56,630 nt of DNA, from NCBI GenBank assembly GCA_015068065.1, contig SVLE01000007.1, positions 1-56,630 on the forward strand. Direction: 5' to 3'. The notes below the pieces were generated by a model. That model was not told the DNA's origin. It saw only the letters and a program-made list of their open reading frames with translations, and ran no database searches. Source of the stretch: Oscillospiraceae bacterium (GTDB taxonomy: Bacteria; Bacillota; Clostridia; Oscillospirales; Oscillospiraceae). Below, one piece after another: positions 10,911 to 19,512 of this stretch. Numbering within the stretch: position 1 is the first letter of the stretch; every line of letters begins with the position of its first letter. The position numbers and the translations under genes were made by a program.

Positions 10911-11241
10911 ACGTCCATGTTTCCCATATTTCCGGATGGTAGCCCACGGTGGCCTGCTTTCCGTTGCGCACGATGGGGGTGTTCAGCAGGGTGGGATCGT
11001 CCAGCAGCTTTTCAAACTTGTCCGCGTCATAGGCCAGATAGCGCAGCAGCACCGCATCCGGGTGCTTCTGGTCGATGAGGGCTTCCAGTCCGACCACGTT
11101 TTTAACACTGGTCAGCTCGCCCCGGCTCATGCCGTATTTCTTCAAATCCACCGCCTGAAATTTGATGCGGCGTTCCTTAAACCAACGCTCCGCCTTTTTG
11201 GTGTCAAAGCATTTGGACTTGCTAAAAATCTGAATATTCAT
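10909..11241 (-). CDS. ArsC/Spx-family thioredoxin-fold protein
   Basis: A 110-residue protein with the ArsC/Spx fold. The redox site is at residues 8-13 (KSKCFDT) with a single cysteine, Cys11, unlike the CXXC of Spx; this resembles YffB/MgsR-like members. FKERRIKFQAVDLKKYGMSRGEL and TPIVRNGKQATVGY are the family's helix-2 region and cis-proline strand (NTPIVR). It probably acts as a glutaredoxin- or arsenate-reductase-like enzyme or as an RNA polymerase-binding regulator; sequence alone does not decide. A strong promoter precedes it and it has its own terminator. Confidence 0.85.
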   Translation of the reverse strand: MNIQIFSKSKCFDTKKAERWFKERRIKFQAVDLKKYGMSRGELTSVKNVVGLEALIDQKHPDAVLLRYLAYDADKFEKLLDDPTLLNTPIVRNGKQATVGYHPEIWETWT

Positions 11242-11270
11242 AGAAAGGCCTCCCAGAATGTACTGTGCTT

Positions 11271-11299
11271 AGTATAACATGGGCGGTGCGGGGTGACAA
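11271..11299 (-). promoter_or_regulatory. Promoter of the ArsC/Spx-like gene
   Basis: Minus strand TTGTCA (11299-11294), 17-base spacer, TATACT (11276-11271). Confidence 0.8.
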
Positions 11300-11365
11300 G
11301 GGCGGTTTATTTTGACAGTGGGTGGAGATACTACAAGGGATAACGGGCGAAAGGAGCGGTTTGGC

Positions 11366-13708
11366 ATGAAGGCAATCATTCTGGCGGGCGGGGAGGGTAT
11401 CCGCCTGCGGCCCATATCCATGGGCATGCCCAAAGCGATGGTGCCACTACTGGGCAGGCCGGTTCTGGAACATCTTCTGCGCCTGCTGAGCAGACATGGC
11501 ATCACAGAGGTTTGCGTTGCCATGAATGGGCGGCAGAAAGGCATACAGGAGCACTTTGAAAACGGAGATGCTTTTGGGGTAAGCATCCGGTATTGCATGG
11601 AGGAGGTACCCCTTGGGACGGCGGGGGCGGTAAAGAACTGTGCCGAATTCATTGGTGGTGACCAGGTCCTTGTGATGGGTGGGGACAGCGTATGCGATTT
11701 GGACCTGACCCGGGCGGTGGAATTTCACCGGGAGAAGCAGGCTCTTGCCACTATAGTCATCACGTCCCACCCCAGACCGCTGGAATACGGTATGGTGCTC
11801 ACGGACGAACAGGGCAGAGTGGAGCAGTTTTTGGAGAAACCGGCGTGGGAGCAGGTGGTCACCAATATGGTGAATACGGGGATCTATATCCTGTCGCCGG
11901 CCCTGTTGGAGCGAATCCCCAAAGGGGAGGAGCGGGACTTCGGCAAAGATGTGTTTCCTGCCCTGATGGAAAGCGGTGAGCAGATATACGCCTGTGCGCT
12001 GGAGGGTTATTGGCGGGATATGGGTGACTGCGAAGGCTACCTTGCGTGTGTGGCCGATGTATTGAGTGCAAAGGTGAAGCTGGAACACGGTCTGGAGCAG
12101 CGTGCTCCGGGAGTGTGGAGTGCGGACCCTGTTCCGGAGGGGGTCACGGTGGTGCCGCCCTGCTGGATTGGGCCCGAGGTCCGGGTGGGCAGCGGCAGCT
12201 TGATCGGGCCTCATGTGGTGCTGGAGGCGGGCAGCAGGATCGGGAAAAGGAGTCTGGTGCAACGCAGTGTACTGATGGGGGCACAGATCGGCGACCGGGC
12301 CACCGCATACGGAGCGATTCTTTGCCCGGGCAGTCGGGCCGGAGACGAAACGGTGCTCAATGAGGGTGTGGTACTTGGCGGGAATGCGCTGGCGGCGGAC
12401 CGGGCGGTGCTGATGGAGCGGGTCCGGCTGTGGCCCGGACGGACCACCGGTGAGGGGGTGCGGTTGAATCACTCAGTTACCGGGAGCGGTCAGCTCGGCC
12501 CTATGCGGTTCGGCGACGGAGGCGTGATCCGGGGGACGCTGGGAGAGGATTTGGACCCGGAGCGCATGGTGACCCTCGGTCGGGTGCTGGGAGCGGAAGG
12601 AAAGGTGGCGCTGGGCTGTTTTGGAGGTCCGGGAGCGCAGATGCTTGCCCGTGCGGCAGCCAGCGGAATTGCCGCTGCAGGCGGAACAGCGTTGTATCAC
12701 GATATGGAGTGCGCCGCGCAGGCGGCATGGCTGGGGGAGAGCTATCAGCTGCCGGTATCTCTGTTTATTGAGCAGCAGGCAGACAGGATATATCTGCATT
12801 TCTTTGACAGCTGGAGCCTGCCTCTTGGGCGGGGCAGAGAGCGAAAGCTGGAACACGCCCTGCTGCAGGGTGGCGGAGGCCGGGCGGAAGAGATGAAGAT
12901 CGGCAGATGTGAGCGGTTGCCCACAAGTGTGGGTGACTACGCCCGGGATGCGGTGCGCAGAGCATCCCTGCGCCGGGGAACGGTGCGTTCCCTGCGGGTG
13001 GCAGTCACCGGGGAGGGAGCAGAAAACCGGGCGGTGCGGATCGCGCTGGAAGCTCTGGGCTGTCAGGTGAGCGATCAGTGGCGGCGTGGTATCCCTGCCT
13101 TTACCGCAGGTCACGGAGGACTGCGGCTGACGGCTCGGGACGAGAGCGGAGCCCTCATCTCATCACAGCAACTGTTGGCTGCGGTGGCACTGGTGGAACT
13201 GGAAAACGGTGGTGGACGGCTGGCTGTACCTGATGAGGCGGGTGCTGCGGTGGAACTGATTGCAGCAGGCTTTGACAAAAAGGTACAGAGGTTGGGACAA
13301 GACGGCGAGGAGGCAAGAAAAATCTACCGCAGTTTGCCCTGGCTGCGGGACGCAGTCTTTGCCGCAGTACGGCTATGTGCCCGCATGGCAATGACCGGAG
13401 AGCGGCTAGAGCAGCTGGTGGCCAAAACCCCCAGATTGGTCAGTTGGCAACGGGAGGTTCCGTTGTGCCGGGATCGGGGCGAGGTCATGCGGGAGCTGTC
13501 TGTACGGGTGGGACGCGAAGCGGTGAGCGGCGCAGGACTGCGTCTGCGCAGCCGTGGCGGATGGGTCTATCTGGTGCCTCTGGCCCGACGCTCGGCGGTG
13601 AAGATCGTAGCGGAGGGACCGGATTTGGAGCTGGCGGCGGAACTGTGCGATTTCTATGCCGGGCAGGTGGCGGAACTGGATCGTACCAATAGGTCCCGGA
13701 CAAAATAA
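11366..13708 (+). CDS. Sugar nucleotidyltransferase fused to a phosphomannomutase-like domain
   Basis: A 780-residue fusion like the two-part mannose-1-phosphate guanylyltransferase proteins (COG1208 plus COG1109). Residues 1-235 form the nucleotidyltransferase, with ILAGGEGIRLRP at the start, LGTAGAVKNC and GGDSVCDLDL. Residues about 250-390 are left-handed beta-helix repeats. The rest resembles phosphohexomutase domains (LARAAASGIAAAGGTALYHD), but the usual TASHNP phosphoserine loop is replaced by VSLFIEQQADRIYLHFFDS. The mutase part is therefore probably inactive and may be regulatory. The start is the ATG at 11366 after AAAGGAG. It probably makes an activated sugar for envelope glycans; the exact sugar is uncertain. 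Confidence 0.85.
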   Translation: MKAIILAGGEGIRLRPISMGMPKAMVPLLGRPVLEHLLRLLSRHGITEVCVAMNGRQKGIQEHFENGDAFGVSIRYCMEEVPLGTAGAVKNCAEFIGGDQVLVMGGDSVCDLDLTRAVEFHREKQALATIVITSHPRPLEYGMVLTDEQGRVEQFLEKPAWEQVVTNMVNTGIYILSPALLERIPKGEERDFGKDVFPALMESGEQIYACALEGYWRDMGDCEGYLACVADVLSAKVKLEHGLEQRAPGVWSADPVPEGVTVVPPCWIGPEVRVGSGSLIGPHVVLEAGSRIGKRSLVQRSVLMGAQIGDRATAYGAILCPGSRAGDETVLNEGVVLGGNALAADRAVLMERVRLWPGRTTGEGVRLNHSVTGSGQLGPMRFGDGGVIRGTLGEDLDPERMVTLGRVLGAEGKVALGCFGGPGAQMLARAAASGIAAAGGTALYHDMECAAQAAWLGESYQLPVSLFIEQQADRIYLHFFDSWSLPLGRGRERKLEHALLQGGGGRAEEMKIGRCERLPTSVGDYARDAVRRASLRRGTVRSLRVAVTGEGAENRAVRIALEALGCQVSDQWRRGIPAFTAGHGGLRLTARDESGALISSQQLLAAVALVELENGGGRLAVPDEAGAAVELIAAGFDKKVQRLGQDGEEARKIYRSLPWLRDAVFAAVRLCARMAMTGERLEQLVAKTPRLVSWQREVPLCRDRGEVMRELSVRVGREAVSGAGLRLRSRGGWVYLVPLARRSAVKIVAEGPDLELAAELCDFYAGQVAELDRTNRSRTK

Positions 13709-13974
13709 GACTGTACTTTCCATCCTGAATATGGTATACTACTATCCGGTAATTTGGATTTAAGCGCCCCAGCGCGCCTAAATATAGGTGCCTGCCGAAA
13801 CAGCGGCAGTCAGCAGGACAACAGGACAGAGCAACAGCGAGGCGAAGGAATTCTCCCTTTTTCCGGCGAGGCAGGGCCGGAACACGCGGAGCGTCCTGCG
13901 CCCGGTTGCCGTGCACAGGCACGGCGGCTTTGCTGTGCTCTGATCCGTACATACTTATGGATTAAGGAGTAATT
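13709..13974 (+). promoter_or_regulatory. Promoter and long 5' leader of the RNase J gene
   Basis: An extended -10 (TGG-TATACT, ending 13740) with a weak -35 near 13712 would start a transcript about 225 bases before the RNase J start codon. The leader contains a short hairpin (CTGCCG ... GCGGCAG, about 13793-13810) and GC-rich repeats near 13870-13935, but matches no riboswitch I recognise. A 72-codon open frame inside it lacks a ribosome site. Confidence 0.45.
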
Positions 13975-15633
13975 ATGGCTGAAAAACTGAAAATTATTTC
14001 TCTTGGCGGTCTGAATGAGATCGGCAAGAATCTGACCGTGTATGAGTACGGCGGCGATATCATCATCGTGGACGTGGGCATGGGATTCCCGGACGATGAT
14101 ATGTACGGTATCGACGTGGTCATCCCCGATGTGAGCTACCTAATCAAAAATCAGAACAAGATCCGGGGTATTTTCCTCACCCACGGACACGAGGATCACA
14201 TTGGGGCACTGCCCTACGTTCTGCGGGACGTGAATGCCCCTATCTATGCCACCCGCATGACCGCGGGGCTGGTGAAACTGAAGCTGGAGGAACACCGCCT
14301 GCTGGACAAGACCAAGATGATCACCTGCGAGGCGGGGGATGTGGTCAGGATGGGTAAATTCAGCGTGGAATTTATCCACGTGAACCACTCCATCGCAGAT
14401 GCAGTGGCCTTTGCTATCAAGTGCCCGGTGGGCACGGTGATCCACACCGGTGACTTCAAGATCGACGCGACTCCCGTACAGGGCGGCATGATCGATCTGG
14501 CGCGACTGGGTGAACTGGGCAACGAGGGCGTGCTGGCCCTGCTGGCCGACTCCACCAACGTGGAGCGCCCGGGCTACACCAAGAGCGAAAGCAGCGTGGG
14601 CGCCAGCTTCGACGCCCTGTTCCGTGGCTGCGAGGAGCGCATTATCATCACTACCTTTGCCAGTAATGTGGATCGGCTGCAGCAGATCATCGACGTGGCT
14701 GCACGCTACGGACGCAAGGTGGCGGTTACCGGCCGCAGCATGGAGAACGCCATGAAGGTGTCCACAGAGCTGGGCTATATGAACATCCCGGACGGAGTGC
14801 TGATGGATCTGACCCGGATCAAGTCTTTGCCCAAGGACAAGGTATGCATCATCACCACCGGCAGTCAGGGGGAGACTATGTCAGCCCTGAGTCGCATGGC
14901 CTTTTCTACCCACCGGCAGGTGGATATCCTGCCCGGGGACCGTATCATCATTTCCGCCAGCGCCATTCCCGGTAACGAGAATGCCATCGGCAACGTGATT
15001 AACGAGCTGTACCGCAAGGGTGCGGATGTGGTCAACGAGCGCAGTCTGGCCCTGCACGTGTCCGGCCACGCCTGTCAGGAGGAACTGAAGATCATCCACG
15101 CCCTTGTGAAACCCAAGTTCTTTATTCCTGTCCACGGTGAGCAGCGTATGATGCAGATCCATGCCAAGCTGGCCCGTGATATGGGGATGCCCGCGCAGAA
15201 TGTTATCATCAGCGATCTGGGCCGTGTGATTGAACTGACTGCAGACAGTGCCAGACTCAGCGGGACGGTGACCGCCGGGCAGGTCTTTGTGGACGGCTAT
15301 GGCGTGGGTGACGTGGGCAGTGTGGTGCTGCGTGACCGCAGACATCTGGCTCAGGACGGCATGATCGTGGTGGTGCTGTCCATGTCCGGAGAGGATGGCG
15401 CACTGGTCTCCGGCCCGGACATTATTACCAGAGGCTTTGTCTACGTGAAGGAGTCTGAGGGTTTGCTGGAGGAACTGCGTCAGGTGGCGCTGGAGGCACT
15501 GCAGAGCGTGGACGGCCGCTATCAGACCGACTGGTCGGCCATCAAGGGAGCGATCAAGAGCGATTTGTCCGAGTACCTTTATAAAAAGACCAAGCGAAGC
15601 CCCATGATCCTGCCTGTTATCATGGAAGTATAA
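13975..15633 (+). CDS. rnj: Ribonuclease J
   Basis: A 552-residue metallo-beta-lactamase/beta-CASP ribonuclease with 5'-3' exo- and endonuclease activity, central to mRNA decay and rRNA maturation in Firmicutes. The zinc motif FLTHGHEDHIGALPY lies near residues 60-75. The beta-CASP region includes TGSQGETMSALSRMA, and the later motifs HVSGHA and PVHGE are present. The length matches RNase J1. AAGGAG precedes the ATG. It has its own promoter with a long leader and a terminator, so it is likely a single-gene unit. J1 and J2 cannot be told apart here. Confidence 0.95.
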   Translation: MAEKLKIISLGGLNEIGKNLTVYEYGGDIIIVDVGMGFPDDDMYGIDVVIPDVSYLIKNQNKIRGIFLTHGHEDHIGALPYVLRDVNAPIYATRMTAGLVKLKLEEHRLLDKTKMITCEAGDVVRMGKFSVEFIHVNHSIADAVAFAIKCPVGTVIHTGDFKIDATPVQGGMIDLARLGELGNEGVLALLADSTNVERPGYTKSESSVGASFDALFRGCEERIIITTFASNVDRLQQIIDVAARYGRKVAVTGRSMENAMKVSTELGYMNIPDGVLMDLTRIKSLPKDKVCIITTGSQGETMSALSRMAFSTHRQVDILPGDRIIISASAIPGNENAIGNVINELYRKGADVVNERSLALHVSGHACQEELKIIHALVKPKFFIPVHGEQRMMQIHAKLARDMGMPAQNVIISDLGRVIELTADSARLSGTVTAGQVFVDGYGVGDVGSVVLRDRRHLAQDGMIVVVLSMSGEDGALVSGPDIITRGFVYVKESEGLLEELRQVALEALQSVDGRYQTDWSAIKGAIKSDLSEYLYKKTKRSPMILPVIMEV

Positions 15634-15647
15634 TATATAATGTATAG

Positions 15648-15675
15648 GAGCGCTGCGACATTGGTCGCGGCGCTC
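15648..15675 (+). terminator. Intrinsic terminator after RNase J
   Basis: GAGCGCTGCGAC (15648-15659) pairs with GTCGCGGCGCTC (15664-15675) with one mismatch; TTAAATTTT follows. Confidence 0.8.
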
Positions 15676-15734
15676 TTAAATTTTATCAAACATCCGGGGA
15701 ACAAAATCTGTTTTTCACCGTCTAAACTCATGTC

Positions 15735-15821
15735 CGCAAAGAAATGTGACGTGCATGTTGCGGAAATTTTACAGTTGTGTTACATATCGCAACAAGATAT
15801 TGACGGGTAAAAGGGGTTGCG
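15735..15821 (+). repeat. Four TTGCG/CGCAA half-sites upstream of and within the SLH gene promoter
   Basis: CGCAA at 15735-15739, TTGCG at 15758-15762, CGCAA at 15788-15792 and TTGCG at 15817-15821 alternate in orientation, about 23-30 bases apart. The last lies between -35 and -10. They look like a regulator array, but no regulator is identified. Confidence 0.4.
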
Positions 15822-15828
15822 TTATAGT
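15800..15828 (+). promoter_or_regulatory. Strong promoter of the SLH protein gene
   Basis: TTGACG (15800-15805), 17-base spacer, TATAGT (15823-15828). The leader of about 55 bases contains a small hairpin GGGAG-TATATT-CTCCC (15844-15859) that may stabilise the mRNA. Confidence 0.8.
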
Positions 15829-15890
15829 ACACACAGAGGCAAGGGGAGTATATTCTCCCGAAAGCCAAAAATAAAAGGAGGAATATCCAA

Positions 15891-18752
15891 ATGAGAAACC
15901 TGAAGCGCGCTCTGAGTCTGGCTCTGGCTTCCGTTATGCTGCTGGGCATGATGGTCGTTGGTTCCAGCGCGGCTTTCGCTGATGCTGACGAGATCGTCAA
16001 CAAGGAAGCCGTTGAGATCACCGCTGGTCTGGGCCTGTTCGCTGGCTCCGACGGCAAGTTCAACCCCACTGGCACTGTTACCCGTGCTCAGATGGCCACT
16101 GTCATCGTCAAGATGCTGTACGGCTCTGAGATCAACGCCGACCAGTTCAAGGGTGCTGGCAAGTTCTCCGACACCGCTGCCTTTGAGGGTGGCTGGGCCG
16201 AGGGCTACATCAACCTGTGCTCCAACCTGGGCATCGTGGGCGGCTACGGCGACGGCACCTTCAAGCCCGGCAACGCCGTGACCACCGCTGAGGCTGTCAC
16301 CATGATCATCAACGCTCTGGGCGTTGACGCCGGTGCCGGTACCTGGCCCCTGACCGTCATGTCCAAGGCCGAGGAGATGAAGCTGTTTGCTGAGCTGGCT
16401 GTTAAGCCCGGCACCAACGTGGCTCTGACCCGTGATCAGCTGGCTTCCATCGTTCTGGAAGGCATCAAGTACAGCCCCAAGGGCACCAGCGGCTACAGCG
16501 TTCCCGGCGTGAACTTCATCTTCACCGACGTGGCTGACGCTCTGACCGCCGCTCTGCAGCTGAACCTGACCGCCGGCGACGTGAAGGAAGTCATCGGTGA
16601 TGACGCCCTGATCAACTCCGTGTTCGAGGTTAAGACTGCTACCGGTATCGTGACCGCCAACCAGGCTACCCGCACCGATTCCGAGGGCGTTTCCGTCATC
16701 GGCGGCTTTGAGTATGCCATCGAGACCGGTCTGGAGGACATCGGCCGCTACGTGACCGTGTACTTCAAGGAGACCTACACCAACGAGAAGGATCCTGGCC
16801 TGACCTACTGCCTGGTCGACGAGGCCACCAAGATCGTTCTGTCCGAGAAGATCGAGGCCGGTGAGACCAACCAGGCCAAGCAGTTCCGCGCTGCTTTCGG
16901 CAGCAAGGCTATCAACACCAGCAACGCTGTCAGCTTCGCTGGCTACGTTCTGGAGCAGTCCACTGATCTGGGCAACTTCAGCGTTGCCAACCAGACTGCC
17001 GACAAGGGCACCTACTACATTGACGAGGACAACAACCTGAAGGCTTACGTCAAGAACGCCAGCTCCGTTGTTACCACCGTCACCAAGATCAACACCGCTG
17101 AGGGCAAGGAGTCCATCACTCTGGCCGGCGTCGGCGCTCTGAAGAACAACGCTGACGAGGATGTCGTTGTCGAGTACGAGGGCATCGCTCAGGACGACGT
17201 CGTCACCTACACCAAGGCTGGCGAGATCTACACTCTGTCTGCTACCACCTCCGTTGAGGGCAAGCTGGCTAAGAAGTCCACCACCAAGGTTGACGGCATC
17301 ACCTATGACGTGCTGACCGTTGACGGCAAGGACTACATTGTCAACACTGGCGCCAACAACACCGGTCTGCAGGATGACGCTTCCACTCTGACCAACTTCA
17401 ACAACACCTACAAGTTCGTCATTGCCGCCAACGGCAAGATCGTGGGCTGGGAGATCGTGTCCGGCCAGGCTGACCTGACCAACGTGGTTTACGTTGTTGC
17501 CGTGTACGAGGTTGCCGCTACCGATAACACCTACGGCACTCAGTCCTACAAGCTGTATGCTCAGGGCATCGATATGGCCGGCAAGGAAGTCACCTACGTT
17601 CTGGCTGTTGCTCAGGACGACAAGAACGACGTTGACGGCGACGGCAACAATCAGCTGGATGTCCTGTATGACGAGGGCTACACCGCCATGGGTCTGACCT
17701 ATGCTCCCAACAGCACTCTGTCCGGCTTCTCCGCTGGCTTCTACAGCTTCGAGAAGAGCAACGTGAACAAGGCTGCTGCTCTGGGCGTTATGATCCCCGA
17801 TGCCGTGCCCACCGCTTATGACAAGACCACCGCTCCTCTGTACGAGAAGGCCACCGACATGATCGGTGAGAACCTGACCGGCAAGAGCACCAACATCAAG
17901 ACCACCGAGGGTACCGCTTACCTGACCGAGAACACCAAGTTCCTGGTGTACGAGGGCAGCAAGACCACCCTGTCTTCCGCTCTGACCACCGGTTCCATCA
18001 CTCACAACTTCACCGCTGACGCTCCCATCCTGCTGTCCCGCAACTCCGACGGCAACAAGATCGTCGAGGTCGTTGTGATCAACAAGGATCCCGACAGCAT
18101 TGTGACTGGCGATTACATCTACATCGCTGACACCAAGATCGACTACACCAACGACATGGGCAACGTGTACAGCGTGTACGATGCCGAGGGTCAGGTTATC
18201 GAGATCACCGTTGACGGTGCTGTGGGCGCTGGCTTCTATCAGTTCGCTACCGACGCTGAGGGTCTGACCACTCTGACCAACATCAACGGCGCTACCGACG
18301 TGAAGCTGAACCAGAAGTTCGACACCGTGTTCAACAACGAGCTGGTCACCGGCAACATCGACCACTTCGACGTGTCCAAGGCTATCATTGTTGACACCCG
18401 CGACGAGGACCTGATCGAGGGTTCCGAGGTCTACAAGATCGAGACCGTCGCTGACATGATGAGCCTGAAGAGCATCGACGACGCTGAGATCTACATGGAC
18501 ATCTATGTGGATAGCGCCGACGAGACCGTCTCCATCATCTTCATCACCAAGGTTGTGGCTCTGTACACTCCCGATGACGGTGAGAAGCTGACCTTCATCA
18601 AGGCCGACGTCGTTGACGGTGACGTCATCGTCTGGGCTGCCAAGACCGACGCCAACAAGGAAGAGGTCAAGGTCGAGGTCGACATGACCCTGGTCGAGGC
18701 TCAGGCTCTGTCCGGCACCATCACCTACAAGGCTGCTGGCAACGAGTTCTAA
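15891..18752 (+). CDS. S-layer homology (SLH) domain surface protein, probable S-layer protein
   Basis: A 953-residue exported protein. Residues 1-30 are a signal peptide (MRNLKRALSLALASVMLLGMM ... AFA). Three SLH-type segments follow at about 34-80 (GLGLFAGSDGKFNPTGTVTRAQMATVIVKML), 90-148 (LGIVGGYGDGTFKPGNAVTTAEAVTMI) and 150-200 (TRDQLASIVLEGI). These anchor such proteins to wall polymer. The remaining 750 residues are acidic, Thr/Asp-rich and beta-forming, with no enzyme motif. Codon use is extremely narrow (GGC, CTG, ACC, AAG), as in the most abundant proteins, and AAAGGAGG precedes the ATG. With the strong promoter and terminator this suggests a major S-layer protein. Confidence 0.9.
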   Translation: MRNLKRALSLALASVMLLGMMVVGSSAAFADADEIVNKEAVEITAGLGLFAGSDGKFNPTGTVTRAQMATVIVKMLYGSEINADQFKGAGKFSDTAAFEGGWAEGYINLCSNLGIVGGYGDGTFKPGNAVTTAEAVTMIINALGVDAGAGTWPLTVMSKAEEMKLFAELAVKPGTNVALTRDQLASIVLEGIKYSPKGTSGYSVPGVNFIFTDVADALTAALQLNLTAGDVKEVIGDDALINSVFEVKTATGIVTANQATRTDSEGVSVIGGFEYAIETGLEDIGRYVTVYFKETYTNEKDPGLTYCLVDEATKIVLSEKIEAGETNQAKQFRAAFGSKAINTSNAVSFAGYVLEQSTDLGNFSVANQTADKGTYYIDEDNNLKAYVKNASSVVTTVTKINTAEGKESITLAGVGALKNNADEDVVVEYEGIAQDDVVTYTKAGEIYTLSATTSVEGKLAKKSTTKVDGITYDVLTVDGKDYIVNTGANNTGLQDDASTLTNFNNTYKFVIAANGKIVGWEIVSGQADLTNVVYVVAVYEVAATDNTYGTQSYKLYAQGIDMAGKEVTYVLAVAQDDKNDVDGDGNNQLDVLYDEGYTAMGLTYAPNSTLSGFSAGFYSFEKSNVNKAAALGVMIPDAVPTAYDKTTAPLYEKATDMIGENLTGKSTNIKTTEGTAYLTENTKFLVYEGSKTTLSSALTTGSITHNFTADAPILLSRNSDGNKIVEVVVINKDPDSIVTGDYIYIADTKIDYTNDMGNVYSVYDAEGQVIEITVDGAVGAGFYQFATDAEGLTTLTNINGATDVKLNQKFDTVFNNELVTGNIDHFDVSKAIIVDTRDEDLIEGSEVYKIETVADMMSLKSIDDAEIYMDIYVDSADETVSIIFITKVVALYTPDDGEKLTFIKADVVDGDVIVWAAKTDANKEEVKVEVDMTLVEAQALSGTITYKAAGNEF

Positions 18753-18794
18753 TTTAGAACCTGTTCCACAGTGAAAAACTTACTGAAATAAGTT

Positions 18795-18829
18795 CAAGGC
18801 CCGCTTCGAAAGAAGCGGGCCTTGTTTTT
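18795..18829 (+). terminator. Strong terminator after the SLH gene
   Basis: CAAGGCCCGCTTC (18795-18807), loop GAAA, GAAGCGGGCCTTG (18812-18824), then T5. Confidence 0.93.
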
Positions 18830-18833
18830 GCCT

Positions 18834-19340
18834 TTATCCGATGGCAACGTAGTGATAGGTAATGTCCTTGGTGTTTCCCTGCACGTCTGTGTCATCCATG
18901 TTGTTGTACCAGGTCAGGGAGCGTTCGCCCCAGGTCATAACGATGTTACCTTTGCTGACAGGACAACTCCCGGTTGCGTTGACGGCAATTAAACGCGTGG
19001 TATAAGAGGTACCAGTGTTTCCTTGCCATCTTATGAAGGTCTGATAGATGATTACCAGTTTGGGAGTAAAGTCGAAGGTCAGGGTGTTGGGGTTTGCCTC
19101 GCCGCAAGTGCCGGTGCCCACGTAGGTGCCGGTCTGCACGTGGGGGATGGTGGTGCGCATCTGATCGATAATGGCATTTAGCCGCTGTTCGGCATCTGCC
19201 ACGGCGGTGTCAATGCGTTGGTTCAGGTTGGTCAGTGCCGCGTCCACCTTTTGGTTGTCGGCGTTGAAGTCGGCCATGACCACGCTGTCGGACAGCTCCC
19301 ACTGGCTGAGTGCGTAGTTTTGAGTTTGGTTTGTTGCCAT
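18834..19340 (-). CDS. Phage tail-fibre-like protein, isolated from the phage operon
   Basis: A 168-residue protein beginning MATNQTQNYALSQWELSDSV, an N-terminus I associate with tail-fibre or tail-appendage proteins of clostridial prophages. Residues 20-70 form a coiled coil (FNADNQKVDAALTNLNQRIDTAVADAEQRLNAIIDQM). Residues 75-168 are beta-rich (GTYVGTGTCGEANPNTLTFDFTPKLVIIYQ), as in fibre tips. GGAGG lies eight bases before the ATG. No other phage gene is adjacent; the tail operon ends 6 kb away, beyond five host genes. Its upstream region shares a 27-base element with the terminase genes at 38.4 kb, which suggests it supplies the missing fibre for that element. Confidence 0.75.
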   Translation of the reverse strand: MATNQTQNYALSQWELSDSVVMADFNADNQKVDAALTNLNQRIDTAVADAEQRLNAIIDQMRTTIPHVQTGTYVGTGTCGEANPNTLTFDFTPKLVIIYQTFIRWQGNTGTSYTTRLIAVNATGSCPVSKGNIVMTWGERSLTWYNNMDDTDVQGNTKDITYHYVAIG

Positions 19341-19402
19341 GAGTAAATTCCTCCTTTTTTATATAAGGACATAACGTCCCTCATAATAGGGAGGAATCGG
19401 GG

Positions 19403-19429
19403 GAAAATTGCACGTTTGCGTACACCAAT
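19403..19429 (-). promoter_or_regulatory. 27-base element shared with the phage operon, copy A
   Basis: Exactly identical over 27 bases to 38461-38487, in the same orientation, with looser similarity about 18 bases further toward the gene. It contains an imperfect dyad TGCACG-TTTG-CGTACA (19409-19424). It lies 62 bases before the start of the tail-fibre-like gene. Probable regulator binding site or special promoter. Confidence 0.6.
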
Positions 19430-19460
19430 TTGGGAAACAAATTAAAAATTTTACACAACA

Positions 19461-19499
19461 AAGAATCCGGCTGTGGGAAACTCCCACAGCCGGATTCTT
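19461..19499 (-). terminator. Terminator of rpiB
   Basis: A perfect 18-bp stem (19461-19478, 19482-19499) with loop AAC. On the minus strand, T- and A-rich sequence follows. Confidence 0.85.
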
Positions 19500-19512
19500 G
19501 TCGAGACAAACT

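Noticed and set aside
13754-13972. A 72-codon frame in the RNase J leader
   Set aside because: No ribosome site and a composition typical of a non-coding GC-rich leader; it ends three bases before the real start codon by chance.
15822-18365. An 847-codon open frame antisense to the SLH gene
   Set aside because: Extreme codon bias on the sense strand removes antisense stops. The product is a repetitive Val/Gly/Leu/Ser/Asp string with no start signals.
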